A DNA stretch of 64,000 bases. Origin: an uncultured Eubacterium sp. GTDB lineage: Bacteria; Bacillota; Clostridia; Oscillospirales; Acutalibacteraceae. The position numbers and the translations under genes were made by a program. Under the pieces are notes generated by a model. That model searched no databases. It saw only the letters and a list, made by a program, of their open reading frames with translations, and had not been told where the DNA came from. The stretch covers positions 9,568 to 73,567 of the forward strand of contig CAJUDJ010000007.1 in NCBI GenBank assembly GCA_910584985.1, written 5' to 3'. Below are positions 34,985 through 43,955 of this stretch, piece after piece; the stretch's first letter is position 1, and the number at the start of each line of letters is the position of its first letter.

Positions 34985-35132
34985 ATAAAAAAGTACGCAG
35001 CCTAAGCTACGCACCGAAAAACGCAGCCTGACTTCTGTTGCCACACAGTTCACTCCAAAGCAGGAAATGACAAGCCAAAGCATACGCTTTTACCATAGTA
35101 TGCCTGCTTTGAGTGTTATTAAACTGTGTGGC
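34985..35132 (-). ncRNA. Structured leader RNA with competing terminator/antiterminator hairpins upstream of the ABC exporter
   Basis: The ~148-nt RNA would start about 7 nt after the -10 at 35139. Its first 11 bases (GCCACACAGTT, 35132-35122) pair with 35040-35050; inside, CACTC/GAGTG, AAAGCAGG/CCTGCTTT and GCATAC/GTATGC add helices. The 3' end is a terminator: GTGCGTAGC (35014-35006) pairs with GCTGCGTAC (35001-34993), then TTTTTT. A second copy of GGCTGCGT at 35028-35021 can pair with the same 5' arm, giving an exclusive antiterminator. The downstream RBS follows directly. No known riboswitch class is recognised. Confidence 0.7.
35007..35096 (-). CDS. Candidate 29-residue leader peptide inside the ABC-exporter leader
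   Basis: An ATG at 35096 preceded by AGG (GCAGGCATACT) opens a 29-codon frame that begins MVKAYALACHFLLWSE and ends with TAG in the 5' arm of the terminator hairpin (stop at 35009-35007). That placement is what translation-dependent attenuation needs: ribosome position would decide which hairpin forms. The frame also runs through the stem-forming sequence, so it could be incidental. No homology can be claimed from sequence alone. Confidence 0.4.
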   Translation of the reverse strand: MVKAYALACHFLLWSELCGNRSQAAFFGA

Positions 35133-35138
35133 ATATTT

Positions 35139-35166
35139 ATTGTAACACAATTCACCAAAAAGTCAA
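35139..35166 (-). promoter_or_regulatory. Sigma-A promoter of the ABC-exporter leader
   Basis: On the minus strand, TTGACT (35166-35161), a 16-base spacer and TACAAT (35144-35139). The predicted start falls at the first base of the leader's basal stem. Confidence 0.65.
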
Positions 35167-35183
35167 ATGATAACCACATTTAG

Positions 35184-35290
35184 CCTTCTCCTCAAGGGGA
35201 AGGATGATAAAGTTATATAATCGCATTAACAGCTTTTGCTGTTTCGGACAACTACCCGTCTGTCGGCTTCGCTGATATCTCTCCTCAGGA
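35184..35290. repeat. Degenerate copy of the hairpin-rich intergenic element
   Basis: The hairpin CCTTCTCCT/AGGGGAAGG (35184-35203) matches the right-end hairpin of the element at 14286-14407, followed by further small inverted repeats (ACAGC/GCTGT and a GTCGG...CTGAT region). The long-range inverted repeat of the other copy is not intact here. No coding capacity between 35170 and 35345. Confidence 0.45.
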
Positions 35291-35348
35291 AAGTACCTTA
35301 AGAAGACTTTCTTATATTCACCGTGATTTTAGCTCAAAAGAATAAAAA

Positions 35349-35371
35349 ACAGAGAGGATAAACCTCTCTGT
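35349..35371 (-). terminator. Terminator of the 2-oxoacid:ferredoxin oxidoreductase operon
   Basis: ACAGAGAGG/CCTCTCTGT with a 5-base loop, followed on the minus strand by a TTTTTT tract, 9 bp after the beta-subunit stop. Confidence 0.9.
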
Positions 35372-35379
35372 AAAATTAT

Positions 35380-36321
35380 TTATGCACCACGCACCTCTTC
35401 GCAGCGGTTCAGAAGCTCAGACCAGCGGCGGTCTACCTCTTTCTGGAACGCTTCAATCATCCATTCATTACCCGATTTGAACATATGCTTGAAACGGCCC
35501 TGCTTCACAAGCCATTCTTCAATCGGAACATAATTTCTCGGTTCATAATTCAGTATCCATCTGCCGTCAACAACCTCAAACAAAGGCCAGTAGCGTGTTT
35601 CAACTGCAAGCTTACATATTTCCATTATATCCCATGTGTTATACCTCCAGCCGCGGGGACAGGGAGCCATAATATTCAGAAAAGCAGCGCCTTTTGTATA
35701 TATCGCCTTTTCAGACTTCACATGAAGATCACGGAAATTGTGAATAAAGGTGGTTTGTGCAACATAAGGCACCTTGTGCTCTGCAATAATTGCAGACAAA
35801 TCCTTTCTGTACTGCGGTTTGCCGTCTGACTCAAAGCCAACAGGCGTAGTGGTTGTATCTGCAAACATCGGCGTTGCCGAGGAACGCTGAATGCCCGTGT
35901 TCATATAAGCACCGTTGTCATAGCACACATAAACCATATCATGGCCACGCTCCATTGCACCTGAAAGCGACTGAAAGCCTATATCATATGTACCGCCATC
36001 ACCACCGAAGGTGATAAATTTATAGGTATCATTCAGCTTCCCCTTGCGCTTCAAAACATTGTAAGCACCCTCAACACCGCTCATGGTTGCGCCTGCATTT
36101 TCAAATGCGTTATGAATATAACTGTCCTTATACGCAGTGAAAGGATACATAAACGATGAAACCTCAAGGCAACCTGTTGCATTGCCCACAACAGCCTTAT
36201 CACCCGGTTTTAATGCTTTAAGCACATTTCTTACGGCAATCGTTCCGCCGCAGCCTGCACACATTCTGTGACCGCCGGCAAGACGCTCTTCCCTGCCGAT
36301 AAATTCTTTGAAATTATACAT
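35380..36321 (-). CDS. porB: 2-oxoacid:ferredoxin oxidoreductase, beta (TPP-binding) subunit
   Basis: The 313-residue TPP subunit. RMCAGCGGTIAVRNVLKAL and NATGCLEVSS bind TPP, and the GDGG...N motif appears as FGGDGGTYDIGFQSLSGAMERGHDMVYVCYDNGAYMNTG. CAGC with a further Cys (TGC) supplies the proximal 4Fe-4S ligands. Sequence favours PorB of four-subunit pyruvate enzymes, but family members acting on branched-chain 2-oxoacids (Vor) look alike, and the Ile-type T-box upstream leaves that open. Last gene of the operon. Confidence 0.88.
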   Translation of the reverse strand: MYNFKEFIGREERLAGGHRMCAGCGGTIAVRNVLKALKPGDKAVVGNATGCLEVSSFMYPFTAYKDSYIHNAFENAGATMSGVEGAYNVLKRKGKLNDTYKFITFGGDGGTYDIGFQSLSGAMERGHDMVYVCYDNGAYMNTGIQRSSATPMFADTTTTPVGFESDGKPQYRKDLSAIIAEHKVPYVAQTTFIHNFRDLHVKSEKAIYTKGAAFLNIMAPCPRGWRYNTWDIMEICKLAVETRYWPLFEVVDGRWILNYEPRNYVPIEEWLVKQGRFKHMFKSGNEWMIEAFQKEVDRRWSELLNRCEEVRGA

Positions 36322-36335
36322 TGAAAAGCACCTCC

Positions 36336-37517
36336 TTATTCCCTTACGCCCATATAGCGATACGGATTTTGAACCTTGCCCTCTTCAGCAATTTTTTCAA
36401 GTTCTCCGTAAACATTTATCATATCTTCCACTCTTACATCTCTGCCGCCAAGGCCGTAAACATAATTCACGGCAAGGCAGTCTGCTTTTGCTCTGTAAAG
36501 AGCGGCTGTAACCTCTGCGCCAAGCGGACCGCAGCAGTCATTATAGCTTTCCGTTCTGTCCATCAAAGCTACTGCCTTAACATGTTTAAGTGCATCGGCA
36601 ATTTCACTGCCCGGGAACGGACGGAACAGGCGGATTTTGATTAAACCGACCTTTTTGCCCTGCTCTCTTAATGCATCAACGGCATCCTTTGCCGTGCCTG
36701 CCGCAGAACCGATAATCACAACCGCTTCTTCGGCATCCTCCATTTTGTATTCTTCAAAAAGCCCGTACCTTCTGCCGCTGATTTTTTCATATTCCTCTGC
36801 AACATCCAGCACAATCTGCTTAGAATGTTTTAATGCTTCTGCCTGCGCCCTTTTTGCTTCAAAATAATAATTTGTTACACTGTAAGGACCTACTGCCATT
36901 GGGCATTCAGGGTTCAGAAGATAATTTTCAGGCGTATACTCACCCACAAAATCCTTAACCGCTTTATCCTCAAGCAAGTTGATATTTTCAACAGCGTGAG
37001 AGGTAATAAAACCGTCCTGGCAAATCATAACGGGGAGCATAACCTCCTTATGTTCGCCGATTCTGTAAGCCATAACCAGATTATCATAAACCTCCTGATT
37101 GTTTTCGGCATAAATCTGAATCCAGCCCGAATCCCTTGCACCCATAGAATCACTGTGGTCGCAGTTGATATTGATAGGGCCGGATAATGCCCTGTTTACA
37201 AGTGTAAGCACGCACGGAAGCCTGTTTGATGCGGCAAGGTAAAGTTCCTCCCACATCAGTGCCATACCTGCGGAAGAGGTTGCCGTAACAGAACGTGCAC
37301 CGGCAGCCTCTGCACCGATAACGGCAGACATAGCCGAATGCTCCGATTCAACGGGAATAAATTCGGAATCCACCTGTCCGTTTGCAACCAATTTGGAAAA
37401 ATACTGCGGAATTTCGGTGGAAGGCGTAATCGGAAACGCTGCCATAACATCCGGATTAATCTGGCGTAGCGCTTCGGCAACCGCTTCATTACCGCTTAAA
37501 CGATCTCTTCTTGACAT
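36336..37517 (-). CDS. porA: 2-oxoacid:ferredoxin oxidoreductase, alpha subunit
   Basis: The 393-residue alpha subunit with pyrimidine-binding and transketolase-C-like domains. FPITPSTEIPQYFSKL near residue 28 and ESEHSAMSAVIGAEAAGARSVTATSSAGMALMWEELYLAA are the classic Por/Vor alpha blocks, and IKIRLFRPFPGSEI is in the C-terminal half. Pyruvate type is the default call from similarity; 2-oxo-isovalerate type is the alternative. The delta gene precedes it by 1 bp. Confidence 0.88.
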   Translation of the reverse strand: MSRRDRLSGNEAVAEALRQINPDVMAAFPITPSTEIPQYFSKLVANGQVDSEFIPVESEHSAMSAVIGAEAAGARSVTATSSAGMALMWEELYLAASNRLPCVLTLVNRALSGPININCDHSDSMGARDSGWIQIYAENNQEVYDNLVMAYRIGEHKEVMLPVMICQDGFITSHAVENINLLEDKAVKDFVGEYTPENYLLNPECPMAVGPYSVTNYYFEAKRAQAEALKHSKQIVLDVAEEYEKISGRRYGLFEEYKMEDAEEAVVIIGSAAGTAKDAVDALREQGKKVGLIKIRLFRPFPGSEIADALKHVKAVALMDRTESYNDCCGPLGAEVTAALYRAKADCLAVNYVYGLGGRDVRVEDMINVYGELEKIAEEGKVQNPYRYMGVRE

Positions 37518-37518
37518 A

Positions 37519-37821
37519 TCATTTTACCCCCTTCATCGTGATAGCGCCTGGGTGGCATGCCTTAACGCAAATGCCGCAGCCTTTGCAATGGTCATAATCA
37601 AAAGCACCGCGTTTACCGTTTACAACAGGAATCACACTGTCCGGACAAACAGGAACGCACATCAGGCAGTGCACACACAAATCCTCGTGAAGTTCTGGCT
37701 TAACTGAGGTCCATTCCCCTGTGTTGAATGCCTTAGAGGTCATCTCACCGTAAATCTGCATTCCCTCTGTTAAATCCTGCCATTTGCATGTTAAATTCAG
37801 TTTATTTACATCTGATTTCAT
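37519..37821 (-). CDS. porD: 2-oxoacid:ferredoxin oxidoreductase, delta (2x[4Fe-4S]) subunit
   Basis: The 100-residue ferredoxin-like subunit that passes electrons to external ferredoxin. Two cluster motifs are present: CVHCLMCVPVCP and CKGCGICVKACH, with His instead of Pro after the last Cys of the second. The ~45-residue N-terminal extension (QDLTEGMQIYGEMTSKAFNTG) is normal for Por/Vor delta. It lies between the gamma and alpha genes. Confidence 0.92.
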   Translation of the reverse strand: MKSDVNKLNLTCKWQDLTEGMQIYGEMTSKAFNTGEWTSVKPELHEDLCVHCLMCVPVCPDSVIPVVNGKRGAFDYDHCKGCGICVKACHPGAITMKGVK

Positions 37822-37832
37822 ATTCTTACCTC

Positions 37833-38405
37833 CTATTTAACCGCATCGTAAGCCATTTTAAGCGCATTCATATTGCCCTCAATAACCTCAGGCTTGGAAG
37901 AAAATTTATGCTTGAAGGAAGCCTCCATTTCAGCAAGGAAGTTGTCCCACTGCATAACACCCGAAACCCTAACAATGCCTGCAAGCATCGGTGTGTTCGG
38001 AAAGTATTTTCCAAGGCAGGCAACCGAAACCTTGCGTGCATCAATCGTAAACACTTTACCCTTGTAGCCGTTCAGATGCTTTTCAATATCTTCCTTTGAT
38101 TTTGCGGTGTTTATCAGAATTGCACCGTCAGGATTAAGCCCCTCGGTAACATTTATGGTATCCAGCAGGCTTTCATCTACCACTACAACAAAATCAGGGT
38201 CATAAATATTGGAATGCACCCGGATTTCATTCGGGCTGATTCGGTTATACGCCGTTATCGGCGCACCCATACGCTCAGGACCGTATTCGGGAAAGCCCTG
38301 CACATAGCTTCCTGTTTTAAAAGCGACATCGGCAAGAAGAAGCGCAGCGGTTTTTGCACCCTGACCGCCTCTGCCGTGCCAGCGGATTTCAACACAATTT
38401 TTCAT
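37833..38405 (-). CDS. porC: 2-oxoacid:ferredoxin oxidoreductase, gamma subunit
   Basis: The 190-residue gamma subunit opens EIRWHGRGGQGAKTAALLLADVAFKTG and continues FPEYGPERMGAPITAYNRIS, both diagnostic for the gamma chain that binds CoA-related groups at the subunit interface. First gene of the gamma-delta-alpha-beta operon, 30 bp downstream of the T-box terminator, so expression of all four subunits should depend on that T-box. Confidence 0.9.
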   Translation of the reverse strand: MKNCVEIRWHGRGGQGAKTAALLLADVAFKTGSYVQGFPEYGPERMGAPITAYNRISPNEIRVHSNIYDPDFVVVVDESLLDTINVTEGLNPDGAILINTAKSKEDIEKHLNGYKGKVFTIDARKVSVACLGKYFPNTPMLAGIVRVSGVMQWDNFLAEMEASFKHKFSSKPEVIEGNMNALKMAYDAVK

Positions 38406-38435
38406 ATGTATTCTCCCTTTCAGTAAATATAAAAT

Positions 38436-38704
38436 AACAAAAAACGCCTCTCTGCCCTAAGGCAAAGAGGCGATATAATTATACCGTGGTACCACTCTTA
38501 TTCGTCTGTAAAGACGCACTTACATGAACAAACATTCACTGCCGTTCTAACGGGGGCTGCCGTCTGCACCTACTGAATTTCGGCACAGCCACTCGGAGAG
38601 GATATTACAATTTTTCTTTTACAGGCTTTCACCGACCACCTGCTCTCTGCGAAAAAGATTTGAAACTGCTTTTTGTTCTCGTCAATATGTTTAAATATGA
38701 ATTT
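38436..38704 (-). ncRNA. T-box leader with Ile-type (AUC) specifier, upstream of the oxidoreductase operon
   Basis: The T-box core AAGAGTGGTACCACGG lies at 38499-38484. Its UGGU bulge would pair with ACCA, i.e. discriminator A, as in tRNA-Ile. The terminator is CGCCTCTTTGCC with GGGCAGAGAGGCG (38472-38445), then TTTTTTG. Stem I has the AGAGAGC AG-bulge region (38648-38642) and a GGTCGGTGAAAGCC apical loop. In the specifier loop, TAAT-ATC-CTC (ATC at 38603-38601) aligns with the usual GAA-N-XXX layout, giving Ile; a one-base slip would give UAU or AUA. Ser (UCC) is excluded by the UGGU bulge. Uncharged tRNA should permit read-through into porC. Confidence 0.9.
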
Positions 38705-38710
38705 TAAAAA

Positions 38711-38739
38711 ATTATAATACAACTTTTTTTATTTGTCAA
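38711..38739 (-). promoter_or_regulatory. Perfect-consensus sigma-A promoter of the T-box leader
   Basis: On the minus strand, TTGACA (38739-38734), a 17-base spacer and TATAAT (38716-38711): exact consensus, starting the leader near 38704. Confidence 0.8.
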
Positions 38740-38759
38740 CAATTTTTTTCGCAAAATTT

Positions 38760-40022
38760 TTATTCCGGAATCAGATTGATTTCATATTCAATAAATGCAC
38801 CAAAAAAAATATATTCTTTGCTATCATATTTCAATACGGTGTTATCTGATACTTCAGTCCATTCACCTCTGTCAAAGTAAATTTTTAAATTTCCGGATTC
38901 ATCACCGAAAGGAACAAGCATTACATATTTTTTATCTGTATGCAATTCTGCACGGATGTTTAATGTTTTATATTTGCAGGCATGGTTTAAATCATTATAA
39001 AATTCAAAAGTTTCCATGAACGCAGCATACTGAAGCGGATGATTTTCAATATACGCATCCCATTCAGAGTCATTCGTTATGTCTATGCTTTCAAATTCCT
39101 TTTCATAGGAATCACAAACCAAATCCATATCATAATCCGCCAATAACGGTACTTTCAGTTCAATTCTTTTATCATCATAATGTTCAATGCTTTGCGGATC
39201 AATCATTGTATCACTTTCAACAATATAAAAACCGTCTGTCCATTCATATGGTTTGGTATTTTTAGAAAGCAGCCATGCCGCTGCAGTTGCCGCAACAACA
39301 AAAACAAGCAAAACAACAGCGGCGGTTTGTATCTTTTTTTCCGTTTTATAATAATTTCTGCCGTTTTGAAGACGATTGAATTTCATAATCTGAAACATTC
39401 CGGCAAGAGAAACGGACAAAGAAGAAATCAGGAATAATCCGCTTAATATATAAACCGCTGCACTTTTGCATTGCCAATTATAAACCCAAAGCAAATCACC
39501 CAGTGCTTTTCCTTTGCCGATTAACATTTCATAAAAGCAAAAAACAGACGGAACATAACCCATCATAAATAAGGCGTGAAAAACAACCATAACCGCACAG
39601 GAGGATGCAAGAAAAGCACTTTTTATCCTGACGGCTGCAAACAGCTGACAAAAGACAAATGTCAGATAAATGGCGGAAAAGAACAAGCCAATCTCACCTG
39701 TTATAAAACCGTCATTTAATCCGAAAATAAAGAAATTCCAAAATAAATACAAAGCGCCAAGATTTATGAAGCCGAATGCGGCTACAACAAATTTTTTATA
39801 TTTTGCCTTGTGTATAGCCTCAAGCTGTTCACCCACTAATTCAGCATCCTCAGTCCTGCCCATATGTGCATTTGCTTTTTCGGCTGCTGTTTCCGTATCA
39901 TAGCCTGCGTTTACATAATAATCCACTCTGTCTTCAAAATGCGCTTTCAGTTCTTCATCAAGGAATTTTCTTTGTTTTCCGCTTTGAATTTTGCTTAAAA
40001 CAATATTGATATAATCTTTCAT
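38760..40022 (-). CDS. Membrane protein with N-terminal permease-prefix/HAAS-like domain
   Basis: A 420-residue protein. The first ~70 residues (INIVLSKIQSGKQRKFLDEELKAHFEDRVDYYVNAGYDTETAAEKA) form the short helical domain found in PadR-linked DUF1700/permease-prefix proteins. Five to six TM helices follow (about 80-270), then a ~150-residue extracytoplasmic C-terminal domain of no recognised family. It lies 11 bp downstream of a PadR gene, the usual partner of such proteins, so the two probably form a signal-responsive operon. Confidence 0.75.
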   Translation of the reverse strand: MKDYINIVLSKIQSGKQRKFLDEELKAHFEDRVDYYVNAGYDTETAAEKANAHMGRTEDAELVGEQLEAIHKAKYKKFVVAAFGFINLGALYLFWNFFIFGLNDGFITGEIGLFFSAIYLTFVFCQLFAAVRIKSAFLASSCAVMVVFHALFMMGYVPSVFCFYEMLIGKGKALGDLLWVYNWQCKSAAVYILSGLFLISSLSVSLAGMFQIMKFNRLQNGRNYYKTEKKIQTAAVVLLVFVVAATAAAWLLSKNTKPYEWTDGFYIVESDTMIDPQSIEHYDDKRIELKVPLLADYDMDLVCDSYEKEFESIDITNDSEWDAYIENHPLQYAAFMETFEFYNDLNHACKYKTLNIRAELHTDKKYVMLVPFGDESGNLKIYFDRGEWTEVSDNTVLKYDSKEYIFFGAFIEYEINLIPE

Positions 40023-40033
40023 TTTTTTACCCT

Positions 40034-40360
40034 TTATGCAAAGTTCAGCACCTTATTCACTGAGGTTGAATAAACCTCCCATTCCGTTTTTTTGCTTTCA
40101 AGCTGTTTTAAGCCTTTTTGGGTAATATGATAATATTTGCGCTTTCTGCCGTCATGCTCCTCCCAATAGGACTGAAGAAGTTTTTCCTGTTCCAGCGCGT
40201 GAAGAATCGGATAAAGCGATCCTTCGCTCATAGAAAAAGTGTTATCCGAACGGATTTCAATTTCCCTGATAATTCTGTAACCGTACATATCACTGTTTTT
40301 CAGAACACTTAAAACCAGAACAGCCGAACTGCCCTTTATTAATTCTCTGCTTATTTTCAT
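40034..40360 (-). CDS. PadR-family transcriptional regulator
   Basis: A 108-residue winged-helix repressor: SSAVLVLSVLKNSDMYGYRIIREIE, then SEGSLYPILHALEQEKLLQSYWEE and RKRKYYHITQKGLKQLE, the PadR core without a long C-terminal domain. It starts about 60 bp downstream of an unusually symmetric operator (40371-40414), and autoregulation is likely. The following gene encodes its membrane partner. Confidence 0.92.
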   Translation of the reverse strand: MKISRELIKGSSAVLVLSVLKNSDMYGYRIIREIEIRSDNTFSMSEGSLYPILHALEQEKLLQSYWEEHDGRKRKYYHITQKGLKQLESKKTEWEVYSTSVNKVLNFA

Positions 40361-40370
40361 AAAGTCACCT

Positions 40371-40425
40371 TATACCTTGTTATTCGATGTATATACATTG
40401 TAACACAAGGTATAGAAAATGTCAA
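40371..40425 (-). promoter_or_regulatory. PadR operon promoter with concentric palindromic operator
   Basis: On the minus strand, TTGACA (40425-40420), a 17-base spacer and TACAAT (40402-40397). Two palindromes share one centre (40392/40393): the outer arms TATACCTTGT (40371-40380) and ACAAGGTATA (40405-40414), and the inner ATGTATATACAT (40387-40398), which is a PadR-type ATGT-N4-ACAT site. Confidence 0.75.
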
Positions 40426-40463
40426 TGAAAAAAAAATCTACTTTTCATTGACAAATAAAAATT

Positions 40464-40613
40464 GCCGTTATCACGGCAGGATGTAACTCTCTTTCTGTCG
40501 GAAAGAGAGTTACCAGAGAAACGAACAAAGGGGAATGTCCGGATTCGCTTCCAAGTCCCCTTTGCAATCCCCTTTTTCTTATGCGGCGAACGCACGCTGC
40601 GCATTCCGCCGCA
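40464..40613. repeat. Multi-hairpin intergenic element
   Basis: The 316-bp gap between the PadR gene and groEL contains, besides promoter and terminator, a chain of inverted repeats: GCCGT/ACGGC (40464-40477), TAACTCTCTTTC/GAAAGAGAGTTA (40484-40512), AAAGGGG/CCCCTTT (40528-40563) and TGCGGCG/CGCCGCA (40582-40613). A 60-codon minus-strand frame across it is Arg/Lys-rich and has no RBS; I regard it as non-coding. A mobile repeat or structured RNA are both possible. Confidence 0.45.
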
Positions 40614-40634
40614 GGTTAGATTTTTAAATAATAA

Positions 40635-40659
40635 AAAGGCGGATATAAAATCCGCCTTT
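40635..40659 (-). terminator. Terminator of groESL
   Basis: AAAGGCGGAT/ATCCGCCTTT with a 5-base loop, followed on the minus strand by TTTTATTATTT, 17 bp past the groEL stop. Confidence 0.88.
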
Positions 40660-40676
40660 AAAAGTATATTTTATGA

Positions 40677-42606
<1,930 letters not shown>

Positions 42607-42640
42607 AATAATTCACCTCGTCTGAATTAATAAGTTCATT

Positions 42641-42667
42641 TTAGCACTCTTTATTCCCGAGTGCTAA
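42641..42667. promoter_or_regulatory. CIRCE element (HrcA operator)
   Basis: TTAGCACTC, 9 bases, GAGTGCTAA: a perfect match to the CIRCE inverted repeat bound by HrcA, placed just downstream of the groESL -10. Confidence 0.97.
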
Positions 42668-42672
42668 TTCTT

Positions 42673-42700
42673 ATTTTAGCAAGATTTTTCCATTTGTCAA
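42673..42700 (-). promoter_or_regulatory. Sigma-A promoter of groESL
   Basis: On the minus strand, TTGACA (42700-42695), a 16-base spacer and TAAAAT (42678-42673), with CIRCE at the start site. Confidence 0.75.
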
Positions 42701-42774
42701 TAGTGTTTACAATTTTTTCAAAAAATATGTTATTAATATTACATTTTATGAAGCAAATAACAGATAAAGAAAAA

Positions 42775-42802
42775 GCCTGCCACAGAATTACTATGTGCAG
42801 GC
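42775..42802 (-). terminator. Terminator after ispF
   Basis: On the minus strand, GCCTGCACA pairs with TGTGGCAGGC (one bulged base), followed by TTTTTCTTT, just past the ispF stop. Confidence 0.82.
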
Positions 42803-42810
42803 AGTTATTT

Positions 42811-43278
42811 TTATTCAATTATGCAGACAGCATGGGCGGCAATACCCTGTTTTGCTCCTGTAAAGCCAAGTCCTTCTTCCGTGGTAGCTTTAACAGATAC
42901 ACAATCCATATCACAGTTACATGCCTGTGCAATATTGGCACGCATTTTTTCAATATAAGGCGCCATTTTCGGCATCTGGGCAATAATTGTAGCATCAATG
43001 TTACCGATTTTATAACCCTTTACTGTAACTGCATTAACAGTTTTTTCAAGAAGAATAAGACTGTCTGCATTTTTATAGGCATCATCCGTATCCGGGAAAA
43101 GATGCCCGATATCACCCATAGCAGCAGCTCCCAGCAGTGCATCCGCAATCGCATGAAGCAGCACATCCGCATCCGAATGACCCAGAAGCCCCATTTCGCA
43201 GGGAATATCAACTCCGCCGACAATACATTTTCTGTTTTCGGCAAATTTATGAACATCATAACCATGGCCGATTCTCAT
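42811..43278 (-). CDS. ispF: 2-C-methyl-D-erythritol 2,4-cyclodiphosphate synthase
   Basis: MEP-pathway enzyme cyclising CDP-ME 2-phosphate. The 155-residue protein has the zinc ligands Asp8 and His10 in GYDVHKF and His42 region in [28 protein letters not shown]. MGRIGxxF-type conserved residues close the protein ([25 protein letters not shown]). It overlaps ispD by 4 bp, so the two successive pathway enzymes are co-expressed. Confidence 0.96.
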   Translation of the reverse strand: MRIGHGYDVHKFAENRKCIVGGVDIPCEMGLLGHSDADVLLHAIADALLGAAAMGDIGHLFPDTDDAYKNADSLILLEKTVNAVTVKGYKIGNIDATIIAQMPKMAPYIEKMRANIAQACNCDMDCVSVKATTEEGLGFTGAKQGIAAHAVCIIE

Positions 43279-43955
43279 AACTGTTCGCTCCTCATTTTCA
43301 GAATATTTTCCGCAAGCGCAATATCGCTTTTCGTGGTTATTTTGATATTATCGTAATCGCCCATAACCGTATAAACCTTATGGCCGAAATTTTCAACAAG
43401 CTGGCAGTCATCCGTATAGTCCCTGTTTTCCTTGTTTGCCTTTTCAAGCGCTTTTTTGTAAAGACTGAAATCAAATATCTGCGGCGTCTGAATGGAAACA
43501 AGGCTGTTTCTGTCCGGCGTGTCCACAATGGCATACTCTTTATCTATAATTTTAATCGTATCCTTAACGGAAACACCCGTTGCGGCTGCGCCAAACATCT
43601 GCGCTTTGTCCAGGGTATTAATAATTGCCCTTTGAGTTACAAGCGGCCTTGCGCCGTCATGAATCAGAATGAAATCACATTCGTCAATCGTTTCAACGGC
43701 ATTCATAACGCTTTGCTGGCGCGTGCTTCCACCGATTACAAAGGTAATGCTTTCGTCTGAAATCAACCTTGAAAATTCTTCTATATCACATTCACGGCAA
43801 ACCACTATAATTTCATCAATTTCAGGCAAATCGGAAAATGCTTCCACACTTCTTTCAATAACCGTTTTTCCTGCTATTTCAAGAAGCATTTTGCTTTTTT
43901 CAATTCCCATTCTTGTTCCGTTTCCCGCCGCAAGAATCACTGCTGTATTATACAA
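43275..43955 (-). CDS. ispD: 2-C-methyl-D-erythritol 4-phosphate cytidylyltransferase
   Basis: MEP-pathway enzyme making CDP-ME. The 226-residue protein has the nucleotidyltransferase loop [11 protein letters not shown], then [12 protein letters not shown] (with the metal-binding Asp) and [19 protein letters not shown]. The final portion [32 protein letters not shown] is typical of IspD. Overlaps rqcH upstream by 8 bp and ispF downstream by 4 bp. Confidence 0.95.
   Translation of the reverse strand: MYNTAVILAAGNGTRMGIEKSKMLLEIAGKTVIERSVEAFSDLPEIDEIIVVCRECDIEEFSRLISDESITFVIGGSTRQQSVMNAVETIDECDFILIHDGARPLVTQRAIINTLDKAQMFGAAATGVSVKDTIKIIDKEYAIVDTPDRNSLVSIQTPQIFDFSLYKKALEKANKENRDYTDDCQLVENFGHKVYTVMGDYDNIKITTKSDIALAENILKMRSEQL

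Noticed and set aside
34985..35132. 6S RNA or SRP RNA at the ABC-exporter leader
   Set aside because: Size is near 6S RNA, but there is no long central bubble flanked by two extended helices, and no SRP tetraloop/Alu-type motif. The competing hairpins directly ahead of an exporter RBS fit a cis-leader better.
38436..38704. Serine or tyrosine specifier for the T-box
   Set aside because: Serine (UCC) conflicts with the UGGU bulge, since tRNA-Ser has discriminator G. Tyrosine (UAU) needs a one-base slip from the usual spacing after the GAA-like motif. Tyrosine is not fully excluded, only less likely.
40422..40604. 60-codon minus-strand frame between groEL and the PadR gene
   Set aside because: It runs across the hairpin element and the PadR promoter, has no RBS, and its Arg/Lys/Ser-rich translation looks like read-through of structured DNA.
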